Shown: positions 35,840-45,441, counted from the stretch's first letter. The stretch: DNA of 64,000 nucleotides from JBEKSX01 sp049516635 (GCA_049516635.1 JBEKSX010000002.1:20538-84537), one strand, 5' to 3'. Made by a program: numbers and translations. Notes: a model not told the origin generated them from the sequence alone.

Positions 35840-38026
35840 TTAGTTACGCGGTTTATGCGGTCTCCTATCGCCGTGGTGTCTGTCTTCGTGAGAACTATCG
35901 CTGTGCTGTCTCTCCTTCTTTTCACCATGTTCATCTTCCTCGGTTTCCGGAAGAAGAACTTTCCTGCTTAAGCTTAATTTGCCGCTCTCTTTATCTATCT
36001 CCATCAGTTTTACCGTTACCTCTTCACCGCGTTTTAAAACATCTTCTACTCTATTTATCCGTTTTCTATCGATCTGCGAAATGTGCAGGAGTCCCTCTTT
36101 ACCCGGTAATATTTCTACAAAAGCGCCAAAATCTGTTATCTTCGTCACCCTGCCCGTATATATCTTTCCTTTTTCGGGAACCTCTGTAATTTTTTCTATC
36201 ATTTCTCTCGCAATCGCGGCAGACTCACCGGAGACTGCAGCGATAGTAACCGTTCCGTCATCTTCGATATTGATCTCAGCACCGCTTTGTTCGATTATAT
36301 GGCGTATTGATTTTCCACCCGGTCCGATCACTGCTCCGATCATGTCAACTGGGACAATCATAGAATATAGATGCGGAGCATACTGTGAAATCGTTTCTCT
36401 CGGTTCGGGTAGGGTCTGGTTCATAATGTTCAGTATGTGTACCCGCCCTTCCTTAGCTTGCTGAAGCGCCTCTTCCATTATCTCGAACGAAATTCCTTTT
36501 ATCTTTATATCCATCTGGTAACCTGTAATGCCCTGTGTTGTACCGCATATTTTAAAATCCATATCTCCAAAGTGATCCTCATTGCCGAGTATATCTGATA
36601 AAACTACAACTTTATCACTTTCCTTCACCAAACCCATCGCAATACCTGCAACCGGTCGCTTTATGTGAACACCGCCATCCATTAAAGCCAGCGTGCCTGC
36701 ACATACGGTTGCCATAGAGGAAGAACCGTTAGATTCAAGTATATCGGAAACAAGCCGTATTGTATAGGGAAAATCCTTTTCGTCAGGGAGCATATTCTTT
36801 AACGATCTTTCTGCCAGATGACCGTGGCCAATCTCTCTTCTTCCGGGCCCGGACATCCTTCCGACTTCACCCACTGAAAAAGGCGGGAAGTTATAATGAA
36901 GCATGAATGTCTTGGATGATTCAGGCAGCAGTCCGTCGATTATCTGTTCGTCCATCTTGGTTCCGAGAGTAAGAGATGTCAAGCTCTGCGTTTCACCACG
37001 TGTGAATAGTGCCGAACCGTGATTCCTCGGGAGTACTCCCACTTCACATGTTATAGGCCTTATATCTTTTGAACTTCTTCCGTCAAGTCTTCTGCCTTCT
37101 TCCAGTATCATTTTTCTCATATCCTCGTACTGCAGGTTATGGTATGTTTCACCGATAAGCAGTTCCTGCTCAGGATACTTTTCTGCAAGCGATACGTTCA
37201 GAGAGTCGAACAGCTCTTTGTTCTTATTATGTCTTTCATCTTTAGTAAGAATGGTTCTGTGAAGTTCTCTGATCCTGTCCAAGCAGAAGTCCTTTATATC
37301 CTTAATGAGTTCGGTATTTTCTGCCTGGGGTATCACTTCACGCTTCGGTTTGCCGGCTTCTTTCTGCAGTTCGATCTGGATCCTGCATAACTCTCTGACA
37401 CTCTCGTGTGCAAATTTGATCGCGTTCAATAGATCCTGTTCAGCAACTTCCAGTGAATCACCTTCAACCATGACGATGGAATCATCAGTTCCTGCAACCA
37501 CCAGATTCATATCGCTTTCCTTCAGCTGAGTTTGAGTAGGATTTATCACGAACACTCCATTCACCCTGCCAACCCTTACCTCACCGATAGGTCCGTCGAA
37601 CGGGATATCGGAAATCAAGAGCGCCGCTGAAGCACCTATAGCTGCAAGTACATCGGCATCATTTTCCTGATCGGAAGAATATACAGAGCATATCAACTGG
37701 GTTTCGCATTTAAATCCCTCCGGGAAAAGAGGCCTGATCGGCCTGTCAATGAGACGGGATGTGAGCACTTCCTTCTCGCTGGGTTTACCTTCCCGTTTAA
37801 AGAAGCCTCCCGGAATTTTCCCGGCAGCAGCAGTTCTTTCACGGTACTCGACCTGCAGCGGAAAAAAATCAGTCCCTTCTGTGGTTTCTTCTTTCGCAAC
37901 AGCAGTGCACAGAACGATCGTTTCCCCGTAAGACACGACGGCTGAACCGCCTGCCTGTCTGGCTAACTTCCCTGTTTCTATTCTTAATATTTTGCCCCCT
38001 AAATCAATATCTTTGCTTAATATCAT
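35840..38026 (-). CDS. pnp: Polyribonucleotide nucleotidyltransferase (PNPase)
   Basis: 3'-to-5' phosphorolytic exoribonuclease of mRNA decay. The 728 residues contain two RNase PH domains, an alpha-helical linker, a KH domain (IGAVIGPGGKSIRHIIEQSG) and an S1 domain (GKIYTGRVTKITDFGAFVEILPGKEGLLHISQ). The C-terminal tail is a His/Asp/Arg-rich low-complexity extension. It is the last gene of the translation operon, 102 bp after rpsO, with an imperfect hairpin in the gap. Confidence 0.97.
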   Translation of the reverse strand: MILSKDIDLGGKILRIETGKLARQAGGSAVVSYGETIVLCTAVAKEETTEGTDFFPLQVEYRERTAAAGKIPGGFFKREGKPSEKEVLTSRLIDRPIRPLFPEGFKCETQLICSVYSSDQENDADVLAAIGASAALLISDIPFDGPIGEVRVGRVNGVFVINPTQTQLKESDMNLVVAGTDDSIVMVEGDSLEVAEQDLLNAIKFAHESVRELCRIQIELQKEAGKPKREVIPQAENTELIKDIKDFCLDRIRELHRTILTKDERHNKNKELFDSLNVSLAEKYPEQELLIGETYHNLQYEDMRKMILEEGRRLDGRSSKDIRPITCEVGVLPRNHGSALFTRGETQSLTSLTLGTKMDEQIIDGLLPESSKTFMLHYNFPPFSVGEVGRMSGPGRREIGHGHLAERSLKNMLPDEKDFPYTIRLVSDILESNGSSSMATVCAGTLALMDGGVHIKRPVAGIAMGLVKESDKVVVLSDILGNEDHFGDMDFKICGTTQGITGYQMDIKIKGISFEIMEEALQQAKEGRVHILNIMNQTLPEPRETISQYAPHLYSMIVPVDMIGAVIGPGGKSIRHIIEQSGAEINIEDDGTVTIAAVSGESAAIAREMIEKITEVPEKGKIYTGRVTKITDFGAFVEILPGKEGLLHISQIDRKRINRVEDVLKRGEEVTVKLMEIDKESGKLSLSRKVLLPETEEDEHGEKKERQHSDSSHEDRHHGDRRPHKPRN

Positions 38027-38062
38027 TTTTTATTTCTTTCTTTATTCTGTTATAAAATATTT

Positions 38063-38122
38063 AAACATTCTGCTGATTTGCTCTTAAAAAGTAAAATACT
38101 TACAGTTTAAGCAGAAATGTTT
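38063..38122 (-). promoter_or_regulatory. Hairpin between rpsO and pnp
   Basis: AAACATTCTGC (38063-38073) pairs with GCAGAAATGTTT (38111-38122) with one bulge, and a smaller AAGTATTTTACTT hairpin lies inside. In E. coli the equivalent gap holds a terminator and an RNase III site that controls pnp. A similar processing or attenuation role is inferred here. Confidence 0.4.
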
Positions 38123-38128
38123 ACCGTT

Positions 38129-38401
38129 CTATTTTCTGATCTGAAGATCTTTGATGATCTTTCTGTACCTGTCAATATCTTTATTCTCAAGATACCTGAG
38201 CAGACGGCGTCTTTTGCCTACCATCTTCAGCAGCCCCAGACGGGAATGATGATCTTTCTTGTGAGCTGAAAAATGTTCAGCCTGCAATTCGTTGATCCTT
38301 CTTGTCAGAATAGCTATCTGCACCTCTGACTTTCCCGAATCTTTTTCAGTACTGCCGTATTTTGAAATGATTTCCTGTTTTTGTTCTTTGCTTAGAGCCA
38401 T
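38129..38401 (-). CDS. rpsO: 30S ribosomal protein S15
   Basis: Primary 16S rRNA-binding protein of the small subunit central domain. The 90-residue length is standard and the rRNA-binding signature HHSRLGLLKMVGKRRRLLRYL is intact, as is GSTEKDSGKSEVQIAILTRRI. It lies between ribF and pnp, the usual order. Confidence 0.98.
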   Translation of the reverse strand: MALSKEQKQEIISKYGSTEKDSGKSEVQIAILTRRINELQAEHFSAHKKDHHSRLGLLKMVGKRRRLLRYLENKDIDRYRKIIKDLQIRK

Positions 38402-38428
38402 TAGTTCTCCTTTAGTTTTATACTTCGG

Positions 38429-39367
38429 TTAAGATTTAATATTGAAATATTTTAATGTTTGTTCCCGGTCAAGTTTAAGCTGAGCTATCAGTTCTTCTTT
38501 TGAACCGAACTTTTTTTCGTCACGCAGCCTTTTTAAAAACTTTACATTTATTTCACTGTTATAAATATCATAGCTAAAATCAAAAATATTTATTTCCATT
38601 ATTTTTTTCAACCCCTCGGTCATTGTCGGACTATAGCCGATATTCATCATTCCGTAATACCACTTGTTCTCATATTGTACCTGAACACAATAAACTCCGT
38701 CCTTCGGCATAGCTTTGTTATCAGCTATCTGTGTTACGTTTACGGTGGGAAATCCCAGTGTCCTGCCTCTTTTATCGCCTGGTTTCACAAGCCCTTCGAA
38801 GCCGTACGCATAGCCAAGCAGCAGATTAGCTTTCTCAACGTTACCTTCATAAAGAAAATGCCTGATCTTGGTACTGCTAACTGCAGTTCCGTCCACATCA
38901 ATTTCTTCTACTCTGTGAATTTCGAAATCAAGCTCTCTGCCTAATTTTAATAAAGTATCAAAACTTCCTTCCCTGTTCCTTCCGAAAACGTGGTCATATC
39001 CGACAACGAGATGACTAAGTCCTATCCTTGCATATATCAGCTTTTTGTAAAAATCTTCAGCTGTTGTTTTAGAAAATTCCTTTGTAAAAGTTATCACGAA
39101 TACATTTTCTATTCCCAGCTCTTCAAAAAGCTTCAGTTTTTCATTGGTGGTTGTCAGCAGTTTAATTTCAGGTGATTTGTTTTTCAATACTTCCTGTGGA
39201 TGCGGGTCGAATGTAACTATAAAAGAACGTAAACTGCCGTTTCTGGAAAAATCCAGCACCTTATTAATTATCTGTCTGTGAGCTGCATGGACACCATCAA
39301 ATGTGCCGATAGATATTACGCTTGCATCAACCCTTACTATATCATCGATATTCCTGTATATATTCAT
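38429..39367 (-). CDS. ribF: Bifunctional riboflavin kinase / FAD synthetase
   Basis: Makes FMN and FAD from riboflavin. The N-terminal adenylyltransferase domain has SIGTFDGVHAAHRQII and VVGYDHVFGRNREGS with SSTKIRHFLYEG. The C-terminal riboflavin kinase domain has GDKRGRTLGFPTVNV and the catalytic-Glu region MTEGLKKIMEINIFDF. At 312 residues it has the normal length. It lies between truB and rpsO in the operon. Confidence 0.95.
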   Translation of the reverse strand: MNIYRNIDDIVRVDASVISIGTFDGVHAAHRQIINKVLDFSRNGSLRSFIVTFDPHPQEVLKNKSPEIKLLTTTNEKLKLFEELGIENVFVITFTKEFSKTTAEDFYKKLIYARIGLSHLVVGYDHVFGRNREGSFDTLLKLGRELDFEIHRVEEIDVDGTAVSSTKIRHFLYEGNVEKANLLLGYAYGFEGLVKPGDKRGRTLGFPTVNVTQIADNKAMPKDGVYCVQVQYENKWYYGMMNIGYSPTMTEGLKKIMEINIFDFSYDIYNSEINVKFLKRLRDEKKFGSKEELIAQLKLDREQTLKYFNIKS

Positions 39368-39393
39368 TAAGCTGTTTTTTAGCAGATACTTCC

Positions 39394-40086
39394 TTAGTTA
39401 TATAGTATGTTATTATCCAGTTTCAGAAATTCTTCGAGTGTTATTGAATTTTTCACGTCATACTCTCCTATCCTCAACCTTCTTAATACTTTGAGGTATG
39501 CACCTGTTCCAAGGATTTCGCCAAAATCATTTACCAAAGCCCTCACATAAGTTCCCTTCGAGCAGACAGTTCTAAAAGATAGCTCGGGGAGCACTATAGA
39601 CGTAATTTTGAACTCCCTGATCGTTACTTTTCTCGGTAAACGTTCTATAACTTTATTCTTTCTTGCATATTTATATAAAGGCTTGCCTTTGTATTTAATA
39701 GCGGAGTACATCGGCGGAACCTGTTCAATTTCACCTATAAACCTCTTTGCGCTCTCATGTATGATATCATTTGTAATATGCCGAATATCACGTTCATTTT
39801 TCACTTCCGTTTCGGAATCGAAGCTGCTGGTAGATGCCCCAATACGCATGATCCCTTCATATTCTTTATCAGAGATAATAAGGTCAGTCAGTTTTTTTGT
39901 CATCTTTTGAGTGCATACTATCATCAGCCCCGTAGCTTTAGGGTCAAGTGTACCTGAATGACCCGCTTTTTTAACTTTAAGTTTCTTTTTTATGATATTT
40001 ACTACCCTGGCGCTAGAATAATCTGCGGGTTTATCGATCAGAAGCATCAAACCCTCCTTCTCATTCCCGGCAATCTTAAAGATCAT
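39394..40086 (-). CDS. truB: tRNA pseudouridine(55) synthase
   Basis: Converts U55 of the T-loop of tRNAs to pseudouridine. With the ATG at 40086 the catalytic aspartate in GHSGTLDPKATG is residue 48, the same number as in E. coli TruB, which supports this start. The in-frame upstream ATG at 40143 would overlap rbfA by 68 bp and add 19 unconserved residues. LLIDKPADYSSARVVN and the KGTYVRALVNDFG motif are intact. It overlaps rbfA by 11 bp. Confidence 0.95.
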   Translation of the reverse strand: MIFKIAGNEKEGLMLLIDKPADYSSARVVNIIKKKLKVKKAGHSGTLDPKATGLMIVCTQKMTKKLTDLIISDKEYEGIMRIGASTSSFDSETEVKNERDIRHITNDIIHESAKRFIGEIEQVPPMYSAIKYKGKPLYKYARKNKVIERLPRKVTIREFKITSIVLPELSFRTVCSKGTYVRALVNDFGEILGTGAYLKVLRRLRIGEYDVKNSITLEEFLKLDNNILYN

Positions 40087-40423
40087 CCTTATGAATTTCT
40101 TTAATAAGCTCGTCGATCTTGTTTGCGTATTCCAAGGAATCATCGTAATAGAAGAGCAATTCTGGAACAGCCTTCAGGTAAATCCTTGAACCAAGATGCA
40201 TCCTGATCTGCTTTTTCCTGAAGTTAATCTTATCTATGCATTTCTGTCCGGTTTGTTTATTCCCGAAAAAACTCAAATAAATTTTCGATGTTTTCAGGTC
40301 ACGGCTCATAACAACTTTAGTAACCGTTACCAACCCGAGATCAAGTTCGGATAGGTCCCTTGTCAGGACCTCATTAATCTTATGTTTAATCTCTTCCGAG
40401 ACCTTTTCCGTTCTTACTGACAT
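40076..40423 (-). CDS. rbfA: Ribosome-binding factor A
   Basis: Late maturation factor of the 30S subunit that binds helix 1 of 16S rRNA. The 115-residue KH-like protein shows SVRTEKVSEEIKHKINEVL, VTVTKVVMSRDLKTSKIYLSFFG and a C-terminal YYDDSLEYANKIDELI, all typical. It lies 11 bp after infB and overlaps truB. Confidence 0.94.
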   Translation of the reverse strand: MSVRTEKVSEEIKHKINEVLTRDLSELDLGLVTVTKVVMSRDLKTSKIYLSFFGNKQTGQKCIDKINFRKKQIRMHLGSRIYLKAVPELLFYYDDSLEYANKIDELIKEIHKDDL

Positions 40424-40434
40424 GGCTATAATAA

Positions 40435-43326
40435 TTAGGCAAGCTTACGCTTTATTTCAACTATTTTATAGGACTCTATTATATCGCCTACCTTTATATC
40501 ATTGAAGTTCTCCAGGCTAATCCCGCACTCATAACCTGCTTCGACTTCTCTTACATCATCCTTAAATCTCTTCAGTGAGAGAATATTGCCGTCGAAAACA
40601 GTAAACCCTTCTCTTAATAGCCTGACCTTACTCGATCTGACCACTTTACCATCAAGTACATAGCAGCCCGCTATCAGGCCTACTTTTGGTACTTTGAAGG
40701 TCTGCCGTACTTCAACTGTAGCAAGTACTTCTTCAGATTTTTCAGGTTCAAGCAGGCCCTCGAGAGCAAGTTTTATCTCGTTTATCACATCATATATAAT
40801 ATTATGGAGCCTGATATCCACCTTCTCGGATTGTGCAAGCTTGCGTGCTTTCAGGTTAGGTCTTACGCTAAATCCCACAATAATTGCGTTTGATGCTGCG
40901 GCAAGAAGCACATCGTTCTCTGATATCTCGCCTATACCTTTATGAATGACACTTACTTTTACTTCTGAAGTTCCAAGTTTCAGGAGTGAATCGGATAATG
41001 CTTCCACAGACCCATCTACATCACCTTTAATTATAACATTTAGGTCCACCTGTTTTCCCTCTTTGATTTGTTTCGATATATCATCCAGTGTTGTGAACTT
41101 TATCTGTCTGAAATCCTGCTCTCGTTTTAGCTGCTGCCGTTTAAGAGAAATTTCTTTAGTATCTCTTTCGGTGTTCAGTACTACAAGCGTATCGCCTGCC
41201 TGGGGCATTCCGTCAAAGCCCGATACCTGTACGGGAGTAGAAGGTTTTGCTGTTTCAACACGATTCCCTCTCTCATCGTACATCGCTTTTACTTTTCCGC
41301 TAAAAACACCGGCAACAAAACTATCTCCCATCTTTAATGTGCCTTTCTGGACAAGTATCGAAGCCAGTATTCCTTTGCCTTTATCAAGCTCTGCTTCAAC
41401 AACTGCACCGCGGGCATTTCTATGTGGATTCGCTTTCAGGTCGAGCAGCTCCGCTTCGAGCAAAATTTTCTCAAGGAGCTTATCTATATTCAAACCTTTC
41501 TTTGCAGCGATCTCAACCGATTGGTACTTGCCGCCCCATTCCTCCACAAGGATTCCTTTATCCGATAATTGAGTTTTAATTTTCAAAGGATCCGCATTGG
41601 GTTTATCAATCTTATTGATGGCAATAACGATAGGTACATTAGCTGCAAGAGAGTGATTGATCGCTTCTATGGTTTGCGGCATCACATTATCATCGGCAGC
41701 AACAACCAGCACAACTATGTCCGTTATTTGAGCACCCCTCGCCCTCATTGCAGTAAATGCTTCATGGCCGGGCGTATCAAGGAAAGTAATCAGCTTTCCG
41801 CTATCCAGACTGACCTGGTATGCCCCGATATGCTGTGTTATTCCACCTGCTTCCCCGGCAACTACATTGGTTTTCCTGATATAGTCGAGCAGCGAAGTTT
41901 TTCCGTGATCAACGTGTCCCATGATAGTTACAACGGGCGGTCTGGAAACAAGTGTCTCCGGGGGATCGTCAGTATCAGCAAGGAGATCCACTTCATATTC
42001 CTTATGGAAATCTACCTTGTATCCAAACTCATCGGCAAGCAGAACTATGAGATCTTTTTCAAGGCGCTGGTTTATGCTAATCATCATACCCAGCTCTAAG
42101 CTTTTTTGTATAAGAAGATTTACATCGATATTCATGAGTGATGCAAGTTCGGCTGTGGATAAAAATTCTGTTACCTGAAGTATACTCTGGCTACGGAGAA
42201 ATTCTTCCTGCTGCTTCTGTTCCTGCTCTATCCTTTCTTTTCGTTTTCTCTTTCTCAGCTGGCTTCTTGAGGTTAGGGCGCCGACATCCTCTATCTTTGC
42301 CATCGTTTCTCTGATAGCTTCTTCTATTTCGATGTTCAACGCTTCATCATCATATTTTTTCCGTTTCTTCGCCTCTGCACCATCAGTATATTTCTGCTTT
42401 TTTATCTTATTCTTTCTTTCTATATCTCTTTTCTTTGCATCAAGTGATTCAGGAACGGGTATGGCTTCTATCTGCTTTTCTTTTGGAACCGGAATTCTTT
42501 CCTTCTCATCGTGCTGGGCCGGCTTTTTAAAGAAAGGTCTTTGCCTATAACCCTGCTGCGGTTTTTTCCGCTTTTTATAGTCTTCCTTAATTACTACTTT
42601 TTCGTACTTTCTTTCAGTTTTGCCCGCTTGTTTATCCGCTTTATCCTCATACCGGGGTCTTTGTTCTTCTTTATTTCGCTGGAATTGTGCAGGTTTTTCA
42701 GGTTCTCTTTTAGGTTTAAAAGGAGGTTTCCTTTCAGCAGGCACTGGAATCACCTTTTTTGCTGTAGGTTTCTCTGCAGGTATCTTAATCACCTTTTCTT
42801 TAGGTTTTTGTGCTTCTTCTTCTTTTCTTTTCTTTTCTGCTTCAAGTTGTCTGCGACGTTCTAATTCTTTTTCTTTCTCCAGTTCTTTCTCACGTTCGAG
42901 CTGTTCTTTCTTCATCTCGATCAGACGTCTCTTTTCATCAAGTTCTCTCTGAAGGTGAAGTTCCCTCTCCCTTTTTAGCTTCTCTTCAGCTTCCAGTTTT
43001 TCCTTTCTCTCTTCTTCTTCCTGAAGTTTCCTTTCCCTTTCCTTTTTTACATCCTCTTCAATCTCATTTATCTCTATAGTTTTATGTTTCTTCTTGAAAT
43101 CGATCAGTTTCTGTTTATGCTTTACTGCTTCTTCGATATCTGACTTAAAATGCCCGAGGACTTTTCTGTATACAGTCTCATCAACTTTAGACATAATTCC
43201 GCTGACCTCGATCCCTATTCGCTTTAGATAATCGAGGACCTCAGTACTTTGCCTGTTGACTTCCTTAGCTATACTGAAGATACTTTTACTTTTTCCCTGT
43301 GCTGTATCGGTTTTCGTTTCGGGCAT
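40435..43326 (-). CDS. infB: Translation initiation factor IF-2
   Basis: GTPase that delivers initiator tRNA and joins the subunits. The 963 residues comprise an IF2-N-like start, a long charged low-complexity Lys/Glu and Pro region (about 80-345), a second IF2-N segment, and then the G domain. The latter has GHVDHGKT (470-477), DTPGH (517-521) and NKID (571-574). Domains II, III and the fMet-tRNA-binding C-terminus follow. The charged linker is highly repetitive and explains many spurious open frames on the other strand. It follows nusA by 27 bp with no ylxR between them. Confidence 0.97.
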   Translation of the reverse strand: MPETKTDTAQGKSKSIFSIAKEVNRQSTEVLDYLKRIGIEVSGIMSKVDETVYRKVLGHFKSDIEEAVKHKQKLIDFKKKHKTIEINEIEEDVKKERERKLQEEEERKEKLEAEEKLKRERELHLQRELDEKRRLIEMKKEQLEREKELEKEKELERRRQLEAEKKRKEEEAQKPKEKVIKIPAEKPTAKKVIPVPAERKPPFKPKREPEKPAQFQRNKEEQRPRYEDKADKQAGKTERKYEKVVIKEDYKKRKKPQQGYRQRPFFKKPAQHDEKERIPVPKEKQIEAIPVPESLDAKKRDIERKNKIKKQKYTDGAEAKKRKKYDDEALNIEIEEAIRETMAKIEDVGALTSRSQLRKRKRKERIEQEQKQQEEFLRSQSILQVTEFLSTAELASLMNIDVNLLIQKSLELGMMISINQRLEKDLIVLLADEFGYKVDFHKEYEVDLLADTDDPPETLVSRPPVVTIMGHVDHGKTSLLDYIRKTNVVAGEAGGITQHIGAYQVSLDSGKLITFLDTPGHEAFTAMRARGAQITDIVVLVVAADDNVMPQTIEAINHSLAANVPIVIAINKIDKPNADPLKIKTQLSDKGILVEEWGGKYQSVEIAAKKGLNIDKLLEKILLEAELLDLKANPHRNARGAVVEAELDKGKGILASILVQKGTLKMGDSFVAGVFSGKVKAMYDERGNRVETAKPSTPVQVSGFDGMPQAGDTLVVLNTERDTKEISLKRQQLKREQDFRQIKFTTLDDISKQIKEGKQVDLNVIIKGDVDGSVEALSDSLLKLGTSEVKVSVIHKGIGEISENDVLLAAASNAIIVGFSVRPNLKARKLAQSEKVDIRLHNIIYDVINEIKLALEGLLEPEKSEEVLATVEVRQTFKVPKVGLIAGCYVLDGKVVRSSKVRLLREGFTVFDGNILSLKRFKDDVREVEAGYECGISLENFNDIKVGDIIESYKIVEIKRKLA

Positions 43327-43353
43327 TAATTAAAATAAATAATAGATTAAAAA

Positions 43354-44466
43354 TTAACTATTTTCTTCTCCAGCTGTTTCGTCATCAGCTGTTACCTCTT
43401 CGGTCGCTTGCATCTCCTCCTCTTTCTCTGGAGGCTGCTCTTTACGTTCCACATCAATTTCGAAGCCTGTGAGTTTAGATGCCAGTTTGATATTCTGGCC
43501 ATTCTTGCCTATAATAAGTGATACCTGGTCATCATCGGCTACGATCTTAGCAGATTTATTTTCTTTATCCAGATAGATATCTTTAAGTTTTGCCGGTGCA
43601 AGAGCCCTTGCAATATATAAGCCTATATCATCAGAATAATTAATAACATCAATATTTTCATTGCATAACTCACGAACAATAGAATGTATTCTTATACCTT
43701 TCATGCCTACGCACGCACCAACAGCGTCTATCCTGTCATCGTATGAAAGCACTGAAACCTTTGCTCTTTCGCCCGGTTCGCGCGCTATCCCCTTGATTTC
43801 AATGATACCGTCGTATATCTCGGGAATCTCCAGTTCGAACAATTTCTTCAGAAATTCATCGCATGCACGGGAAACAACTATCAGAGGAGGACCGGAAGAA
43901 CGCTTCTGAACTTCTTTTATATATACTCTCAGTGATTCTCCCTTTTTATATCTTTCCTTAGGTATCTGTTCACTTTTGGGAAATATGACTTCGTGACCAT
44001 TATGTATGAGCAGTATATAGTTCGGCTTAAGCTGGTATATCTCTCCGACTATTATTTCTCCCGCAAGGTCCTTATAATCATTATAGACAATTTCCTTTTC
44101 AACTTCACGTATTTTCTGATTAAGGTTCTGCTTCAAATTCACAATATGCCTTCTGCCAAAGCTCACAAAGTCGAGCACTTCAACATAATCATCTCCTACG
44201 CCTAGCTCTTCGCCTGATCTGTCATTTGCTGCTTCGACGTCTATCTCTGTTTCAGGATCGGTTACCTGTTCAACAACTGTCTTGGTGAGATACATTTCGA
44301 TATCACCCTTATCCATGTTGACTATCACGTCATAATTAGTATTTAGTCCATACTTTTTCTTTATCATCATCCCGAACACATCTTTGATAATGCTCTCGAG
44401 GACATCCCTGTCCATCTTTTTATCTTTAACCATTTGGGAAAATGATTCAACTATGTCAGATTTCAT
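43354..44466 (-). CDS. nusA: Transcription termination/antitermination factor NusA
   Basis: RNA polymerase-binding factor that modulates pausing, termination and antitermination. The 370 residues contain the N-terminal polymerase-binding domain, an S1 domain (about 130-200) and two KH domains (GACVGMKGIRIHSIVREL and SLIIGKNGQNIKLASKL). It ends in an acidic low-complexity tail instead of the E. coli acidic repeats. It is the first gene of the operon as seen here; rimP, its usual upstream neighbour, is missing. A terminator-like hairpin lies 27-58 bases before the start codon. Confidence 0.96.
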   Translation of the reverse strand: MKSDIVESFSQMVKDKKMDRDVLESIIKDVFGMMIKKKYGLNTNYDVIVNMDKGDIEMYLTKTVVEQVTDPETEIDVEAANDRSGEELGVGDDYVEVLDFVSFGRRHIVNLKQNLNQKIREVEKEIVYNDYKDLAGEIIVGEIYQLKPNYILLIHNGHEVIFPKSEQIPKERYKKGESLRVYIKEVQKRSSGPPLIVVSRACDEFLKKLFELEIPEIYDGIIEIKGIAREPGERAKVSVLSYDDRIDAVGACVGMKGIRIHSIVRELCNENIDVINYSDDIGLYIARALAPAKLKDIYLDKENKSAKIVADDDQVSLIIGKNGQNIKLASKLTGFEIDVERKEQPPEKEEEMQATEEVTADDETAGEENS

Positions 44467-44492
44467 GCTTATTCCAAATAATTTAAATTTAC

Positions 44493-44524
44493 AGAAAAAA
44501 AATGACGCTTTGAAGGAGCGTCAT
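44493..44524 (-). terminator. Intrinsic terminator / possible attenuator ahead of nusA
   Basis: On the minus strand ATGACGCT, a 7-base loop and AGCGTCAT are followed by eight T. It could simply end the upstream gene at 44683. However, the 27 bases left before the nusA ATG are too few for a promoter, and a promoter-like pair lies just upstream, so it probably sits in the nusA leader. Confidence 0.7.
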
Positions 44525-44552
44525 CATATTCTTGACCAAATTTTAACCAACG

Positions 44553-44581
44553 AATATACTTACTTTGTTGTTACAAATCAA
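44553..44581 (-). promoter_or_regulatory. Probable nusA operon promoter
   Basis: On the minus strand TTGATT (44581-44576), a 17-bp spacer and TATATT (44558-44553). Transcription would start near 44545 and pass through the hairpin at 44524-44493 before reaching nusA. Confidence 0.4.
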
Positions 44582-44682
44582 TACATATATTATATTTCTA
44601 AAGAAACGTAAGTTACCTGTTGATTACAAACTATTGTAATTAAAGAATTTACTATAACATAATAGGTATTTTCCCTCATATA

Positions 44683-45441
44683 TTATTCTGAAGAACCTAT
44701 TGTCAACTGATATCCCGCATATAATTGAGCTTTTACAGGACCCTGGACCCCTCTTCCAGCGGAAATAAGCAGATGATGTTTCTCAGTAAAATCGAATACT
44801 AAGCCTACATTAAACCTCGTCTCCGAGCTACCTGCAACATCCTGAGGGGTCATGTGATAAAGTTCCACCCCGATATTCAAATTTTTTGTAATCTGATTCT
44901 GTACCTGCCATCCCGTATACCACCAGTTTTTTTTCCCTTCACCAGGATTTATCCAATAACCGCCACCTCCATAAGTCATCCATTTCCCGAAGCTTTTTTG
45001 TATCCACACAGGAATATATAGCTGGACTTTGCCACTTCCCAAACCCTTATCCTGATTGCCGGTGGGCAGTTCGACAAGCGGGAAAGTTCCTATCATCGGT
45101 ATTGATTTGCTTTCCTGCAGAAATCTGTATTTCATTCCGAGTTCGGCATCTCCAAACCCATATTTCTTGCTTCCCTCATTCGGAAAATAAAATCCCATTG
45201 GAGCTATTATATGAAGCTGTAGGTTTTCAACGGCTCCATAATTCACCTCTACATGAGGAAGAGTTCCTGACCACCCCGCATCATCGTGAATAGGACGAGA
45301 TGACAGGTAGAACTCCCAATGATGTAATTCTACAGGTTCCGGGTCATCCGTATCATAGGGTGGGCCTGAGAGAGCAGGTTTTGTGCAAATAAATGCTATT
45401 ACTATGAAGAGTGATTGTATTCCAAAATATGCTTTTGTCAC
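44683..45441 (-). CDS. Outer-membrane beta-barrel protein (MetA-pathway/transporter-like)
   Basis: A 252-residue secreted protein with an N-terminal signal (about 8-25, ending ALSGPP) and the characteristic start GPPYDTDDPEPVELHHWEFYLSSRP. Alternating amphipathic strands follow (NLQLHIIAPMGFYFPN, GDAELGMKYRFLQE, WMTYGGGGYWINPG). The pattern matches outer-membrane proteins of the Phenol_MetA_deg type, often annotated as transporters. The substrate is unknown. The start is a GTG. Single gene; its terminator is shared with, or overlaps, the nusA leader. Confidence 0.75.
   Translation of the reverse strand: MTKAYFGIQSLFIVIAFICTKPALSGPPYDTDDPEPVELHHWEFYLSSRPIHDDAGWSGTLPHVEVNYGAVENLQLHIIAPMGFYFPNEGSKKYGFGDAELGMKYRFLQESKSIPMIGTFPLVELPTGNQDKGLGSGKVQLYIPVWIQKSFGKWMTYGGGGYWINPGEGKKNWWYTGWQVQNQITKNLNIGVELYHMTPQDVAGSSETRFNVGLVFDFTEKHHLLISAGRGVQGPVKAQLYAGYQLTIGSSE

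Noticed and set aside
40087..40143. Upstream ATG start for truB
   Set aside because: Would overlap rbfA by 68 bp. The ATG at 40086 puts the catalytic Asp at residue 48, as in E. coli TruB.
40694..43079. Several long open frames on the plus strand opposite infB
   Set aside because: They mirror the low-complexity Lys/Glu linker and G domain of IF-2, have Ser/Phe-rich compositions typical of antisense shadows, and show no domains.
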